Source: Flavobacteriales bacterium (GTDB lineage: Bacteria; Bacteroidota; Bacteroidia; Flavobacteriales_F; PHOS-HE28). Taken from it: 64,000 bases of DNA. Below, in pieces: positions 8,001-15,867 of this stretch. The translations under genes were made by a program, and so were the position numbers. The first letter of the stretch is position 1; each line of letters begins with the position of its first letter. Under the pieces are notes generated by a model. That model saw only the letters and a list, made by a program, of their open reading frames with translations, was not told the DNA's origin and did not search any database. Location: assembly GCA_016721825.1 (NCBI GenBank), contig JADKHI010000006.1, positions 744,001 through 808,000 of the forward strand, read 5' to 3'.

Positions 8001-8650
8001 CGCGGCGGCTCGATCACCATCCAGCTTTGCTTGGCCCCATCAAAGATCTCGATGCGTCCGTTCACGACGGGTTCACCAAGCATGATGGAGCGGGCACGGC
8101 CCACCATGGCGCGACCCGTTTCCTCGAGCACTTCCAAGGGTACCTGCCGCATGTCGCAGCCATCCTGTTCCATGCCCGCGCGACCGGTGAAAAGGTCCTT
8201 GCGGGTGAGCTCCTGGCCTGCACCGGACACATGGGTCACCAGCACTTGTCCTTGCTGTTGATGCACGGCACCGCTGATGAGCGGGATGCCCAACTTTCCG
8301 CAAGCGGCGTCGATGAGTTGCTTGGCGTGCAGGTCGTCGACACCCTCCAACACTATGTCGTGGTCCTTCAGAAGCTGCTCCACGTTGGAAGCATCGATGA
8401 AGGAAGGGAGGGCATGCAGGTCCGCGCGGCTCACGAGCCGCAGCCAGCCATGGGCCACATCCACCTTGTAAAAGCCGACGTCGGCCAAGGCGAAGAGCGG
8501 TTGCCGTTCGAGGTTATCCTCCTCCACCGTGTCACCATCGATGAGGGTGAGGGTGGAAATAGGCATGCGCACGAGGCGGTGCAGCACGGAGTTCCCGATG
8601 CCACCAAGTCCGACCACCGCCACACGCCATAGACCGCCAGCTTCTGCCAT
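7997..8650 (-). CDS. MoeB/ThiF-type adenylyltransferase (short, no zinc cysteines)
   Basis: 217 residues of the E1-like fold that adenylates the C-terminal glycine of MoaD or ThiS. The nucleotide loop VVGLGGIGN is at residues 13-20, followed by LIDGDTVEEDNLERQ (D40, R49, Q50) and GVDDLHAKQLIDAAC, where the Asp pair matches the magnesium-binding site. It is shorter than E. coli MoeB (about 250 residues), and the two CxxC zinc pairs are missing; only one Cys lies in the segment EQDGCDMRQ. It heads the Moco operon and overlaps TSUP by 4 bases. Context makes MoaD the likely partner. A CTATCTTGG box precedes the start. Confidence 0.85.
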   Translation of the reverse strand: MAEAGGLWRVAVVGLGGIGNSVLHRLVRMPISTLTLIDGDTVEEDNLERQPLFALADVGFYKVDVAHGWLRLVSRADLHALPSFIDASNVEQLLKDHDIVLEGVDDLHAKQLIDAACGKLGIPLISGAVHQQQGQVLVTHVSGAGQELTRKDLFTGRAGMEQDGCDMRQVPLEVLEETGRAMVGRARSIMLGEPVVNGRIEIFDGAKQSWMVIEPPR

Positions 8651-8677
8651 GCGGCCAAGATAGCAGCAGCGCAGGGC

Positions 8678-9148
8678 CTACTGCTGCGTGTACTGCACGT
8701 CGAAGGACCCGCTGAGGTTCTTGGCCCCTCCACCGTCAGCATGCAGGGTGACCTCGAACGAGCCGGTGACCTTATGCGCCACCGTATCCAGTGTGGCGAT
8801 GGTGAGGGTACCAGGGTCGGTGGTGAGCGGCGTATGCGGAAGACCGAGGTTCATGTACATCATGGCGTTGTCCGCTTCGGTGATGGCCTGTGGTCCTGTG
8901 GCCAACGAATCGAGCTGCATGATCAAGGTGCCACCGGTCAGGTTGACGCCGGTGATGGTGATCGAGGAGCCGTCGCCCACGCCGATCACGCTGGCGTTGG
9001 CGCACCAATCGCTACCATCCACGGTGGTCTGAACACGGGCTCCATCGCTGCCACAGCTGTTGCCGGGCACAACGAGGTCCACTACATCATCGGGCTGACA
9101 AGCGGTAAGGGTGAGGATCCCGAGGGAGAGAAGGAAGAGAGGCTTCAT
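8678..9148 (-). CDS. Unknown lipoprotein
   Basis: 156 residues. The N-terminus MKPLFLLSLGILTLTAC is a clear lipoprotein signal with lipobox LTAC, so Cys17 would be lipidated. The mature part is small, beta-rich and neutral (SSITITGVNLTGGTLIMQL, KVTGSFEVTLHADGGG), in the style of small Bacteroidota lipoproteins that carry a single immunoglobulin-like or DUF6252-like sandwich. I do not assign a function. It lies 27 bases upstream of the moeB-like gene on the same strand but is probably not part of the pathway. Confidence 0.75.
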   Translation of the reverse strand: MKPLFLLSLGILTLTACQPDDVVDLVVPGNSCGSDGARVQTTVDGSDWCANASVIGVGDGSSITITGVNLTGGTLIMQLDSLATGPQAITEADNAMMYMNLGLPHTPLTTDPGTLTIATLDTVAHKVTGSFEVTLHADGGGAKNLSGSFDVQYTQQ

Positions 9149-9233
9149 GACAAGGGTGCAGGCATGGTTCGCCCAGCGTGCCGTTGAACGGGTCCTGGCG
9201 GGTCAAGGTTCCCGCAGTTCCATCTGAAAAGCA

Positions 9234-9261
9234 GAAGCCCCGACCAACAGGCCGGGGCTTC
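9234..9261 (-). terminator. Rho-independent terminator of the FG-GAP protein gene
   Basis: A perfect 9-base stem (GAAGCCCCG / CGGGGCTTC) with a 10-base loop, followed on the minus strand by CTGCTTTTC. It lies 20 bases after the stop of the 9281-12106 gene and ahead of the lipoprotein gene. Confidence 0.75.
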
Positions 9262-9280
9262 CATCGGTTCGTTCGTACGA

Positions 9281-12106
9281 TCAGCGGACCATGACGCGTT
9301 GCACAGTGATGTCACTGCCGCGTTGTACACGGACGGTGTATTCACCAGCGGCCAAGTTGGTCACATCCAGGTCCATGCGACCGGCTCCTGCGCTAGCACG
9401 GCGATCGAGCACCACACGACCGGTGATGTCCATCAGTTCCACGCGCACCTCACCGCGGGTGGCCTCAAAGCTCACGGTCAGTTGGGCATCGGCAGGGTTC
9501 GGGAACACGCGGACGCCTTCTGCGCCAGCTTGCTCACCCACGCCTACAGGTCCTACGAACACGTTCACTTCCGTGCGCGGACCTGCGCAGAAGGTGGACG
9601 GCTGCTCCACTTCCCAATCGTAGAAGAAGTAGTAGTACTCCAAGGCATTGCCACCGGTCACGGTGGTGCCTGTGATGGTGCCGAGTGTTCCGAGGGCGTA
9701 AGGGAACACGGGGTTGCTACCTGCAGCATCGCGCCACAGCTGGGGGTTCCCGCCGATCACGCGCAGGCCGTAAGGACCACCGGCAGGCACGCTGAAGTTG
9801 AGCTGCACGCGGCTCTCACCGGTAGGAATGTTCACCGTGGTCTGTGCGAGCACGGTGCTCGTCGATTGATCGATGAGGCCGATGGTGCGGTTGCCAGCGG
9901 AACCAGCGTACACTTTCACGGAGTTCAGCAACAGATCCTCCGTGGCCTCGAAGATCAGGTAGTTGTCCGGGTTGCTGTGGTAAGCGCCAGGTGTGGCGTT
10001 GTTGGTACGGCCACCGTATGCGATGCCGCCGCCGTACTGAATGGCCGCTTCGGCCCAGTAGGTCGTGTTGCTGTTGAGGAACGGCGTGGTCCAGGTGTTT
10101 CCCGTGCCCACTGCGGCTCCTCCGAGGGCCACATCGAACCAACTGATGTTGTCGCCTGTGGCGTTCAGGTCGGCCGTTCCAGCAACGGGGATGTTGACGT
10201 CTGTGCTAACAGGGGCGGGCGCCGCAGCAAGCACATCCACCACTACACCATCGCTGGTATGGTCACCGCAAGTGCCCGCGTAGGTCACCGTGTAGGTTCC
10301 CGCCGTGTTCACCGTAATGCTCTGTGTGTTCAGGTTGTTGCTCCAGGTATTTCCTGTGCCGGCGCTGCTGGTCAGGGTCACTTCGCTGTTCGGGCAGAAG
10401 GTGGTCTCACCGATCACGGTCACTGTAGGGGTTTCGTCGGGGTCCTGGGCCACCATGATGCTGGTTTCGCCGCTGCAGCCTTGGCCGTCGTCGATGGTCA
10501 CGGTGTAAGTGCCACCGGTGGTCACGTCGATGCTCTGTGTGCTGGCGCTGTTGCTCCATGTGTAGTTGAAGCCAGGGTTGGCGGTCAGCGTCAAGGGGCT
10601 ACCGCCGGTGCAAACGACAGGGTTACCACTGGTGCTGATGGATGCCACGGGGCTGATGCAGACACCTTCGAGCACGGTGATGTTCTGATCGACCGGTACG
10701 TTGGTGTAGGTATCGACCTGACCGCTGGGCCAGGTCACGGTAAGCGTCGGGATCACCGTTTCGCCACCCAGGCCGAAGTGCAGGTTGAAGGTGCTGACGA
10801 TGCCGTAGCTCTCACCAGCATGCACTTCGCGGATCTGCGTGCCCCAAGGGCCTGTGATGGTCACACGACCACCAACGCCGTCGCGGTTGCTCTGCACACC
10901 TTTCAGGCGAACGTTGATGTAATGGTTGCCGTTCGGCGTGTTCAACCACAGGCGGTCGGGAAAGCTGGGGTCTCCGGACACATAACCATCACCGTAGCCG
11001 GCGTACACGTCCTGGAAGCCATCAGCATTGAAATCACCGTAGGCGAAGCTGAGGATGTTCTTAGCGGCTGGGAAGAGGTTGAGGATCTCGGTGAACGTGC
11101 CGTCACCATTGCCGTGGAAGAAATGTTCCGCGCTGCCTGTGAGCACATCGAGGAAACCGTCGTTGTCCATGTCCTCCATCTTGGCTTGCAGGAAGAAGCC
11201 CGTGTAGTTCTCCAAGCCGCTGCCGGCGGTGGCATCGGTGTAGTTGCCGGTTCCGTCGTTCTCGAACAGCATCAGGGTACTGCTGTGGGTGGTGCTGAAG
11301 GCATCAAGGTCGCCGTCGTTATCCACATCACCGAAGTCCGTGGTCCAGACCTGCTCCTTGTTCTGAAGTCCATAAGCAGCGGCCTGGTCCGTATAGTTGC
11401 CGTTGCCATCGTTCACGAAGAGGCGGTCCCAGCGGCGGCAATCGTTCGGGTCGTTCACGCCCTGGCGGCAGTGGCTGATGTGCAGGTCGATGTCTCCATC
11501 GTTGTCGAAATCGGAAGCGGTGCTGCCGTAGTTGCCGCTCATGTCACCGGAAGTTCCGGTGCAGGCCGGGGTGGCCCAAGGCATGAAGTTGGCGTCGTAG
11601 ATCGGGGTGCCGTTGTTGTCGGTGATCCAGATGTTGCTCGGGCCCACGTCGTTGCAGGCGAACACGTCCACCTTGCCATCGTTGTCCCAGTCGGCCATCG
11701 TCATACACTGCGTGAAGATGGTGGGGCCGTTCAGGTTGGAAAGTGTGTAGACGCCACGAGAAGAAATGCTGAGGAAGCGCGTCACGGAAACACCGGAGCA
11801 GATGTCCTTGTGCCCGTCGTTGTTCAGATCAGCGATGGCCCAGCCCCACTGTTCGCTGTTGTCCACCTCACCATAGTCGTAGGTCTCGAACGTATGGTCG
11901 GGGTTCTGGTACAGCACGTACACATGCGTGCTCATGTCGAGCTGTACGATGTCATCGAGGCCGTCGCCATCCATATCCGTAACGCCCACACAGGCACCGC
12001 TGCTGGCGTTGTGGGATAGGTTGGCGGAAGCGTTGGTGAACACCTGGGCCGTAGAGCCCAAGGCGGTGGCCAGAGTAAGGACCCCGAGCGCGTAACGTTT
12101 CAACAT
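9281..12106 (-). CDS. Secreted FG-GAP/VCBS repeat protein with ASPIC/UnbV domain and T9SS type A sorting domain
   Basis: 941 residues from the ATG at 12106; the upstream in-frame Met would add a non-signal extension. The signal peptide is MLKRYALGVLTLATALGSTAQ. Residues about 30-390 are repeated FG-GAP/VCBS units with calcium-type DxDxDG loops (DMDGDGLDD, DFDNDGDID, DVDNDGDLD). An ASPIC/UnbV domain follows at about 395-467 (VGGRVTITGPWGTQIREVHAG), then two Ig-like repeats at about 475-645 and a less clear domain. The last 75 residues (VFPNPADAQLTVSF to the end) are a T9SS type A sorting domain. It is probably a surface or secreted adhesin-like beta-propeller protein. It has its own promoter box and terminator. 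Confidence 0.9.
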   Translation of the reverse strand: MLKRYALGVLTLATALGSTAQVFTNASANLSHNASSGACVGVTDMDGDGLDDIVQLDMSTHVYVLYQNPDHTFETYDYGEVDNSEQWGWAIADLNNDGHKDICSGVSVTRFLSISSRGVYTLSNLNGPTIFTQCMTMADWDNDGKVDVFACNDVGPSNIWITDNNGTPIYDANFMPWATPACTGTSGDMSGNYGSTASDFDNDGDIDLHISHCRQGVNDPNDCRRWDRLFVNDGNGNYTDQAAAYGLQNKEQVWTTDFGDVDNDGDLDAFSTTHSSTLMLFENDGTGNYTDATAGSGLENYTGFFLQAKMEDMDNDGFLDVLTGSAEHFFHGNGDGTFTEILNLFPAAKNILSFAYGDFNADGFQDVYAGYGDGYVSGDPSFPDRLWLNTPNGNHYINVRLKGVQSNRDGVGGRVTITGPWGTQIREVHAGESYGIVSTFNLHFGLGGETVIPTLTVTWPSGQVDTYTNVPVDQNITVLEGVCISPVASISTSGNPVVCTGGSPLTLTANPGFNYTWSNSASTQSIDVTTGGTYTVTIDDGQGCSGETSIMVAQDPDETPTVTVIGETTFCPNSEVTLTSSAGTGNTWSNNLNTQSITVNTAGTYTVTYAGTCGDHTSDGVVVDVLAAAPAPVSTDVNIPVAGTADLNATGDNISWFDVALGGAAVGTGNTWTTPFLNSNTTYWAEAAIQYGGGIAYGGRTNNATPGAYHSNPDNYLIFEATEDLLLNSVKVYAGSAGNRTIGLIDQSTSTVLAQTTVNIPTGESRVQLNFSVPAGGPYGLRVIGGNPQLWRDAAGSNPVFPYALGTLGTITGTTVTGGNALEYYYFFYDWEVEQPSTFCAGPRTEVNVFVGPVGVGEQAGAEGVRVFPNPADAQLTVSFEATRGEVRVELMDITGRVVLDRRASAGAGRMDLDVTNLAAGEYTVRVQRGSDITVQRVMVR

Positions 12107-12153
12107 GTTGGGTTGGTGGGTTGGAATAGAGGACGGTTCCGTTGCAGGTGGCC

Positions 12154-12161
12154 CGAAAGTA
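12154..12161 (-). promoter_or_regulatory. Probable -7 promoter box of the FG-GAP protein gene
   Basis: Minus strand reads TACTTTCG, 47 bases before the start at 12106, with a TTG 20 bases further upstream. This fits the Bacteroidota TTTG-N19-TAnnTTTG layout with one changed base. Confidence 0.4.
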
Positions 12162-12196
12162 GGCGAACGGCAGGCACAAGGCAACCGCAGGGCGGC

Positions 12197-13321
12197 CTAC
12201 CCTTGCGATCCTGAGACGCCCTCCCCCGTCCCGCTCAACACGCTGCTCTGGCGGCGGATGCTCTCCTGGTGGATGGCGTTCATGAAGGCCTCCACGAAAG
12301 CCGGGCTCAGGCCGAGCCCCTTGGACAGCTGCAACTGACGGTTCATGATGCGTTCCCAGCGTTCCGGCTGAAGGATGGCCACGTTGTGCTCCTGCTTGTG
12401 CTCGCCGATGCGTTCAGCGATGTCCATACGGGCGCCCAGCTTCAGCACGATCTCCTCGTCCAGTTGGTCGATCAGGTCGCGCAATTGCTGAAGGTGGTCG
12501 CCCAATACCGCGTCGGGGGTGGGTTGGCGGAAGATCAAGCTGTCCACCAAGGCCCCCAAAGCGGCAGGATCCAGCTGCTGTTCGGCATCGCTCCAGGCGT
12601 TGGCGGGGTCGCGGTGGGTCTCCACCATCAAGCCGCTGAAGTTGAGGTCCAGCGCCTGCTGCGCCACTTCAGCCACCCGGGCCCGCGCACCGGCCACGTG
12701 GCTCGGGTCGCAGATCAGTTCCAGGTTCGGGAAGGCGGCCTTCAGCCGGATGGGGAACTCCCACATGGGGCTGTTCCGGTAGGGCGTGCGTTCGAACCAG
12801 CTGAAGCCCCGGTGGATGGCCGCCATCCGGGTGATGCCCGCGTGCGCCAAGCGCTCCATGGCCCCCATCCACAACTGCAGGTCGGGGTTGATGGGGTTCT
12901 TCACGAACACCGGGATGTCCACCCCGCGCAAGGCATCGGCGATCTCCTGCACGCTGAAGGGGTTCGGCGTGGTGCGCGCTCCGATCCACAGCATGTCGAT
13001 GCCCGCTTTCAGGCAGGCCTCCACATGCTCTGCCGTGGCCACCTCCGTGAAGGTGAGCAAACCGGTCTCGGCCCTCGCCTCCAGCAGCCATTCCAAGGCG
13101 GGTTCGCCCAGACCTTCGAAGGTCGCAGGACGTGTGCGGGGCTTCCAGATGCCGGCGCGCATCACCTTCACCTGGGGGGCGTGCTTCCGGATGCCCCGTG
13201 CAGTGTCCAGCACCTGCTCGCGGCTCTCCGCACTGCAAGGCCCGGCGATCAGCAGCGGTCGTTCCAGACCCAGACCCCAATCGGAAAAGGAGCGCGTGGG
13301 CAGCTGGGCGGGTGGCGGCAT
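12197..13321 (-). CDS. Bifunctional DAHP synthase / chorismate mutase
   Basis: 374 residues from MPPPAQLPTRS. Residues about 15-270 are a DAHP synthase of the KDO8P-synthase-like type: LLIAGPCSAES, VMRAGIWKPRTRPATFEGLG, MLWIGARTTPNPFSVQEIA, PVFVKNPINPDLQLWMGA and LICDPSHVAG. Residues about 285-365 are an AroQ-type chorismate mutase (LRDLIDQLDEEIVLKLGARM, RIGEHKQEHNVAI, WERIMNR). The enzyme makes DAHP from PEP and erythrose 4-phosphate, and the mutase domain converts chorismate to prephenate and commonly provides allosteric control. This order of domains is typical of Bacteroidota. It is monocistronic as far as seen. Confidence 0.93.
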   Translation of the reverse strand: MPPPAQLPTRSFSDWGLGLERPLLIAGPCSAESREQVLDTARGIRKHAPQVKVMRAGIWKPRTRPATFEGLGEPALEWLLEARAETGLLTFTEVATAEHVEACLKAGIDMLWIGARTTPNPFSVQEIADALRGVDIPVFVKNPINPDLQLWMGAMERLAHAGITRMAAIHRGFSWFERTPYRNSPMWEFPIRLKAAFPNLELICDPSHVAGARARVAEVAQQALDLNFSGLMVETHRDPANAWSDAEQQLDPAALGALVDSLIFRQPTPDAVLGDHLQQLRDLIDQLDEEIVLKLGARMDIAERIGEHKQEHNVAILQPERWERIMNRQLQLSKGLGLSPAFVEAFMNAIHQESIRRQSSVLSGTGEGVSGSQG

Positions 13322-13325
13322 GGCG

Positions 13326-13355
13326 CAAAAGTACCGCAAGGGGAACGTCCGCAAA
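13326..13355 (-). promoter_or_regulatory. Promoter of the DAHP synthase/chorismate mutase gene
   Basis: On the minus strand TTTG (13352-13355), an 18-base spacer, then TACTTTTG (13326-13333), an almost ideal Bacteroidota promoter. The -7 box ends only 4 bases before the ATG at 13321, so the transcript would be leaderless or nearly so. Confidence 0.55.
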
Positions 13356-13422
13356 GGGACAGCTGTTCGCTGCGTGACCGTGGTCACCGGCACCGGCAGG
13401 CCCGAGCCTTCACCTTTGCACC

Positions 13423-13596
13423 ATGCGGAACATGTGGATCACCATCGGCGCCATGGTCATCGGTGCGTTGTTGGGCGTGGCCTACTGGCACTTCTTCGGT
13501 TGCCGCGAGGGTTGCGCGATCACCAGCGTGTGGTGGCGAAGCGCGCTGTACGGTGCCGTCATGGGCTACCTGGCGGTGGGGATGTTCAAGAAGTAG
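13423..13596 (+). CDS. Small DUF6132-type membrane protein
   Basis: 57 residues: MRNMWITIGAMVIGALLG, then VAYWHFFGCREGCAITSVWW, then RSALYGAVMGYLAVGMFKK. There are two membrane helices (about 5-23 and 40-55) joined by a loop with Cys27 and Cys31, where the GC...G.C.I pattern is that of DUF6132, a family of small Bacteroidota membrane proteins of unknown role often found near thioredoxin or rhodanese-like genes. Here the neighbour is the divergent DAHP synthase gene. The start is the first ATG after a CACCTTTGCACC box. The conserved cysteine spacing argues that it is real despite its size. Confidence 0.75.
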   Translation: MRNMWITIGAMVIGALLGVAYWHFFGCREGCAITSVWWRSALYGAVMGYLAVGMFKK

Positions 13597-13671
13597 GAAG
13601 GATAGCGCGTAAAGGTCGGTCGTCAAGTGAACTGCATAACAGCTTGATCTCTCACGACAGGGAGGGTTTCC

Positions 13672-14721
13672 TTATTCAAAGTATGATTGCGGAACATGAA
13701 CGATCCGGGTCGATGACGACATCGACTGATCAATCAGCTCTCGAATGCAATACACCCCGTACGGAAGCCCCTCAAGAGTGATTCTCGCTACTGTGCGTCG
13801 ATCGTGGAAATCATATGCACGAACTACAGTGCCCTGAAAGTCCACTATCTCAAGCCCTGAGGCATACTTAGAGGTTAATGTCAAGTCCACCACCCCTGTA
13901 CTTGGATTCGGTGAAGCAGAAAGTCCGCTACTCTCGTTCCTCAAAAGACCGTCAGCAATAGCCATGGGAGAAAGCCCCACAGTGACGTCATCAATGAAAG
14001 CATAGGACCCGCTATAGAGTCCACTAGCATCCAAAACTTGGACATCAGTGGAATCATCATCGAAGAAATTCCCTAGGACGATATAGGTGTAGGCCGAATC
14101 CGGCACGTACACACCACTTACCTGCACCCACCCTAGCGTGTCTGTAAGGACCGTTTCTGTGCACAATGCACAGCGATTCGTTATTGGTGGATCAACTCCA
14201 GCCCAAGGTTGTGTAAGGAACAGAAGGCCAACCCTATTACTGGTGTACTCGAAAGTTTGCGGAGTATACCAGCCGAATCCCGCAGGTGAAAGCCGGAAGG
14301 AGATATAGACCTCAACGCCAGGAACTAAGGGCTGATCAAGCATCGCCCCTGCATACTCCCTTGTGTTCAAATCCTGCTCCCAGTATGTTAACAGCCCGAT
14401 GTACCCGTTGCCACTAGAAGCCTCTTGAAAGCCCAACGCATTATATGGCACGTCAAAATAGTTGTTGGTATTGCACGCATTGAAATAGTCTGGTGTCCAA
14501 CTGAAAGAACTCCACCCGGTACAGTATGAGATCTGGCCAGGTGAGTCGGGGCAAGCACCATAATCCTCAAAGCTTCCGTTCGGCACCAAATTCTGCCCTT
14601 GAGCCGTCTCTCCCAAGCACCCGAAGGCCGCAAGAACCACAACTGCGACTCGCACGCTAGCGCTTGAACGCACACTTGCGCCCAAGCCCCCACCGAACAA
14701 CGAGCCTGTAGTCATGAGCAT
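13672..14721 (-). CDS. Secreted protein with T9SS type A sorting domain
   Basis: 349 residues from ATG 14721 (MLMTTGSLFG); ATG 14715 is an alternative. A long signal peptide ends near GETAQGQ. The mature part starts NLVPNGSFEDYGACPDSPGQ, a carbohydrate-binding-module-like opening common in Bacteroidota exoproteins, and includes AGAMLDQPLVPGVEVYISF and SGSYAFIDDVTVG, which resembles the end of such beta-sandwich domains. The final 80 residues (LSASPNPSTGVVDLTL, VRAYDF, YGVYCIREL) are a T9SS sorting domain. Base composition is clearly more AT-rich than neighbours, suggesting recent acquisition. No enzyme motif is seen. Confidence 0.82.
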   Translation of the reverse strand: MLMTTGSLFGGGLGASVRSSASVRVAVVVLAAFGCLGETAQGQNLVPNGSFEDYGACPDSPGQISYCTGWSSFSWTPDYFNACNTNNYFDVPYNALGFQEASSGNGYIGLLTYWEQDLNTREYAGAMLDQPLVPGVEVYISFRLSPAGFGWYTPQTFEYTSNRVGLLFLTQPWAGVDPPITNRCALCTETVLTDTLGWVQVSGVYVPDSAYTYIVLGNFFDDDSTDVQVLDASGLYSGSYAFIDDVTVGLSPMAIADGLLRNESSGLSASPNPSTGVVDLTLTSKYASGLEIVDFQGTVVRAYDFHDRRTVARITLEGLPYGVYCIRELIDQSMSSSTRIVHVPQSYFE

Positions 14722-14808
14722 TCCCACGCGGGTCTTTGAGGAACGGTCCTGTGAACTTAGCCTCAAATGGCACTGAACGGATGCTAGGTGATGTTCTGTT
14801 CGCCCCAC

Positions 14809-15828
14809 TCACCACCGCACCACCACCTTCCCCATGGTGCTGCCGGAGCCCAGGGCTTCCAGCGCATCAGGCAATTGCTGGCGCATGTACTCCTTGTGGA
14901 CGTGCGGCTTCAACCAGCCATCGGCATGCGCCTTCACCACGCCGGCCACGCACGCAGCGATGGTCTGCGGCCGGTGCTCGCTGATGCGCAGCATGTTCAC
15001 GCCGATCAGGCTCTTGCTCTTCATCATCAGGAAGATTGGGATCACCAGGCCCATGTTCCACACGAAGCGGAGCGTTCCGAAGAAGCCACCGCCCTCGCCG
15101 CGCTGGCTGCCGCCATACAACACCAGCGCGCCACCGCTTCCCAGCAGCTTCAGATCTTGCTTGAAGGTGGTGCCGCCCACCGCATTGAAGCTCACGTCCA
15201 GGCGTGCGTCCTTCAGCAAGGCATCCACCTGTTGCGCGTAGTCGCCACCGGAACGATCGATAATGTGGTGCGCTCCGAGCTGCTTCAAGTAAGCACCCTT
15301 CGGCTTACCCGAGGCCACGGCATACACGGTGCAGCCTTGCTTCACAGCGATCTGCACCAGCAGTTGCCCCACTCCACCAGCGGCGCTATGCACGAGCACC
15401 TGATCGCCCTTGCCAAGCGGACGCGCGATCATGGCCATGTACCAAGCAGTGCATCCTTGTGTGGCCATCGCGGCCGCTTCGCCCAAGGGCATGCTGTCGG
15501 GGATCACGCTCAAGGCGCGGTGGTCGGTCGCGGCCAGTTCCGCATACCCACCGAAACGGGTCATGGCCACCACACGCTTTCCGAGCAGTTCCACAGGCAC
15601 CAGTGCACCCGCACTTTCCACACGGCCCACCACTTCGTAGCCCAGCACGCTCGGCACCGGTGGCGCATCACGGTACAGGCCCTTCACCGCCATCACATCG
15701 GCGTAGTTGAGGCCGAAGCCTTCGCAGCGGATCAGCACGTCGTTCGGACCCGGCACCGGATCGGGACGTTCCTGAAGGGAGAGGACGCGGCGCGGTTCGC
15801 CATGCGCGGTAAGGACCCATGCTTGCAT
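14809..15828 (-). CDS. Quinone oxidoreductase-like medium-chain dehydrogenase/reductase
   Basis: 339 residues of the zinc-free MDR superfamily, closest in look to quinone oxidoreductase and the VAT-1-like branch. Residues 1-120 form the GroES-like part (PGPNDVLIRCEGFGLNYADVM, PSVLGYEVVGRVESAG). The NADPH-binding fold follows with VLVHSAAGGVGQLLVQIA. LDVSFNAVGGTTFKQDLKLL and SGGALVLYGGSQRGE are also characteristic. The zinc-binding Cys and His ligands of alcohol dehydrogenases are absent. Substrate is unknown; reduction of quinones or enones with NADPH is the usual reaction. It stands alone between two secreted-protein genes. Confidence 0.85.
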   Translation of the reverse strand: MQAWVLTAHGEPRRVLSLQERPDPVPGPNDVLIRCEGFGLNYADVMAVKGLYRDAPPVPSVLGYEVVGRVESAGALVPVELLGKRVVAMTRFGGYAELAATDHRALSVIPDSMPLGEAAAMATQGCTAWYMAMIARPLGKGDQVLVHSAAGGVGQLLVQIAVKQGCTVYAVASGKPKGAYLKQLGAHHIIDRSGGDYAQQVDALLKDARLDVSFNAVGGTTFKQDLKLLGSGGALVLYGGSQRGEGGGFFGTLRFVWNMGLVIPIFLMMKSKSLIGVNMLRISEHRPQTIAACVAGVVKAHADGWLKPHVHKEYMRQQLPDALEALGSGSTMGKVVVRW

Positions 15829-15867
15829 GCAGCAAGGTTACGGGCGAAGTGCGAGGAAGCCGCGCTA

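Noticed and set aside
9299..12019. A 906-codon open frame on the plus strand, antisense to the FG-GAP protein
   Set aside because: The His/Val/Gly-rich product has no fold or motif, and the minus-strand frame encodes clear VCBS, ASPIC and T9SS domains. Long antisense frames are common in GC-rich DNA.
13597..13671. A tRNA gene in the gap
   Set aside because: I could not fold a cloverleaf or find the T-loop signature. No tRNA was found in other gaps either.
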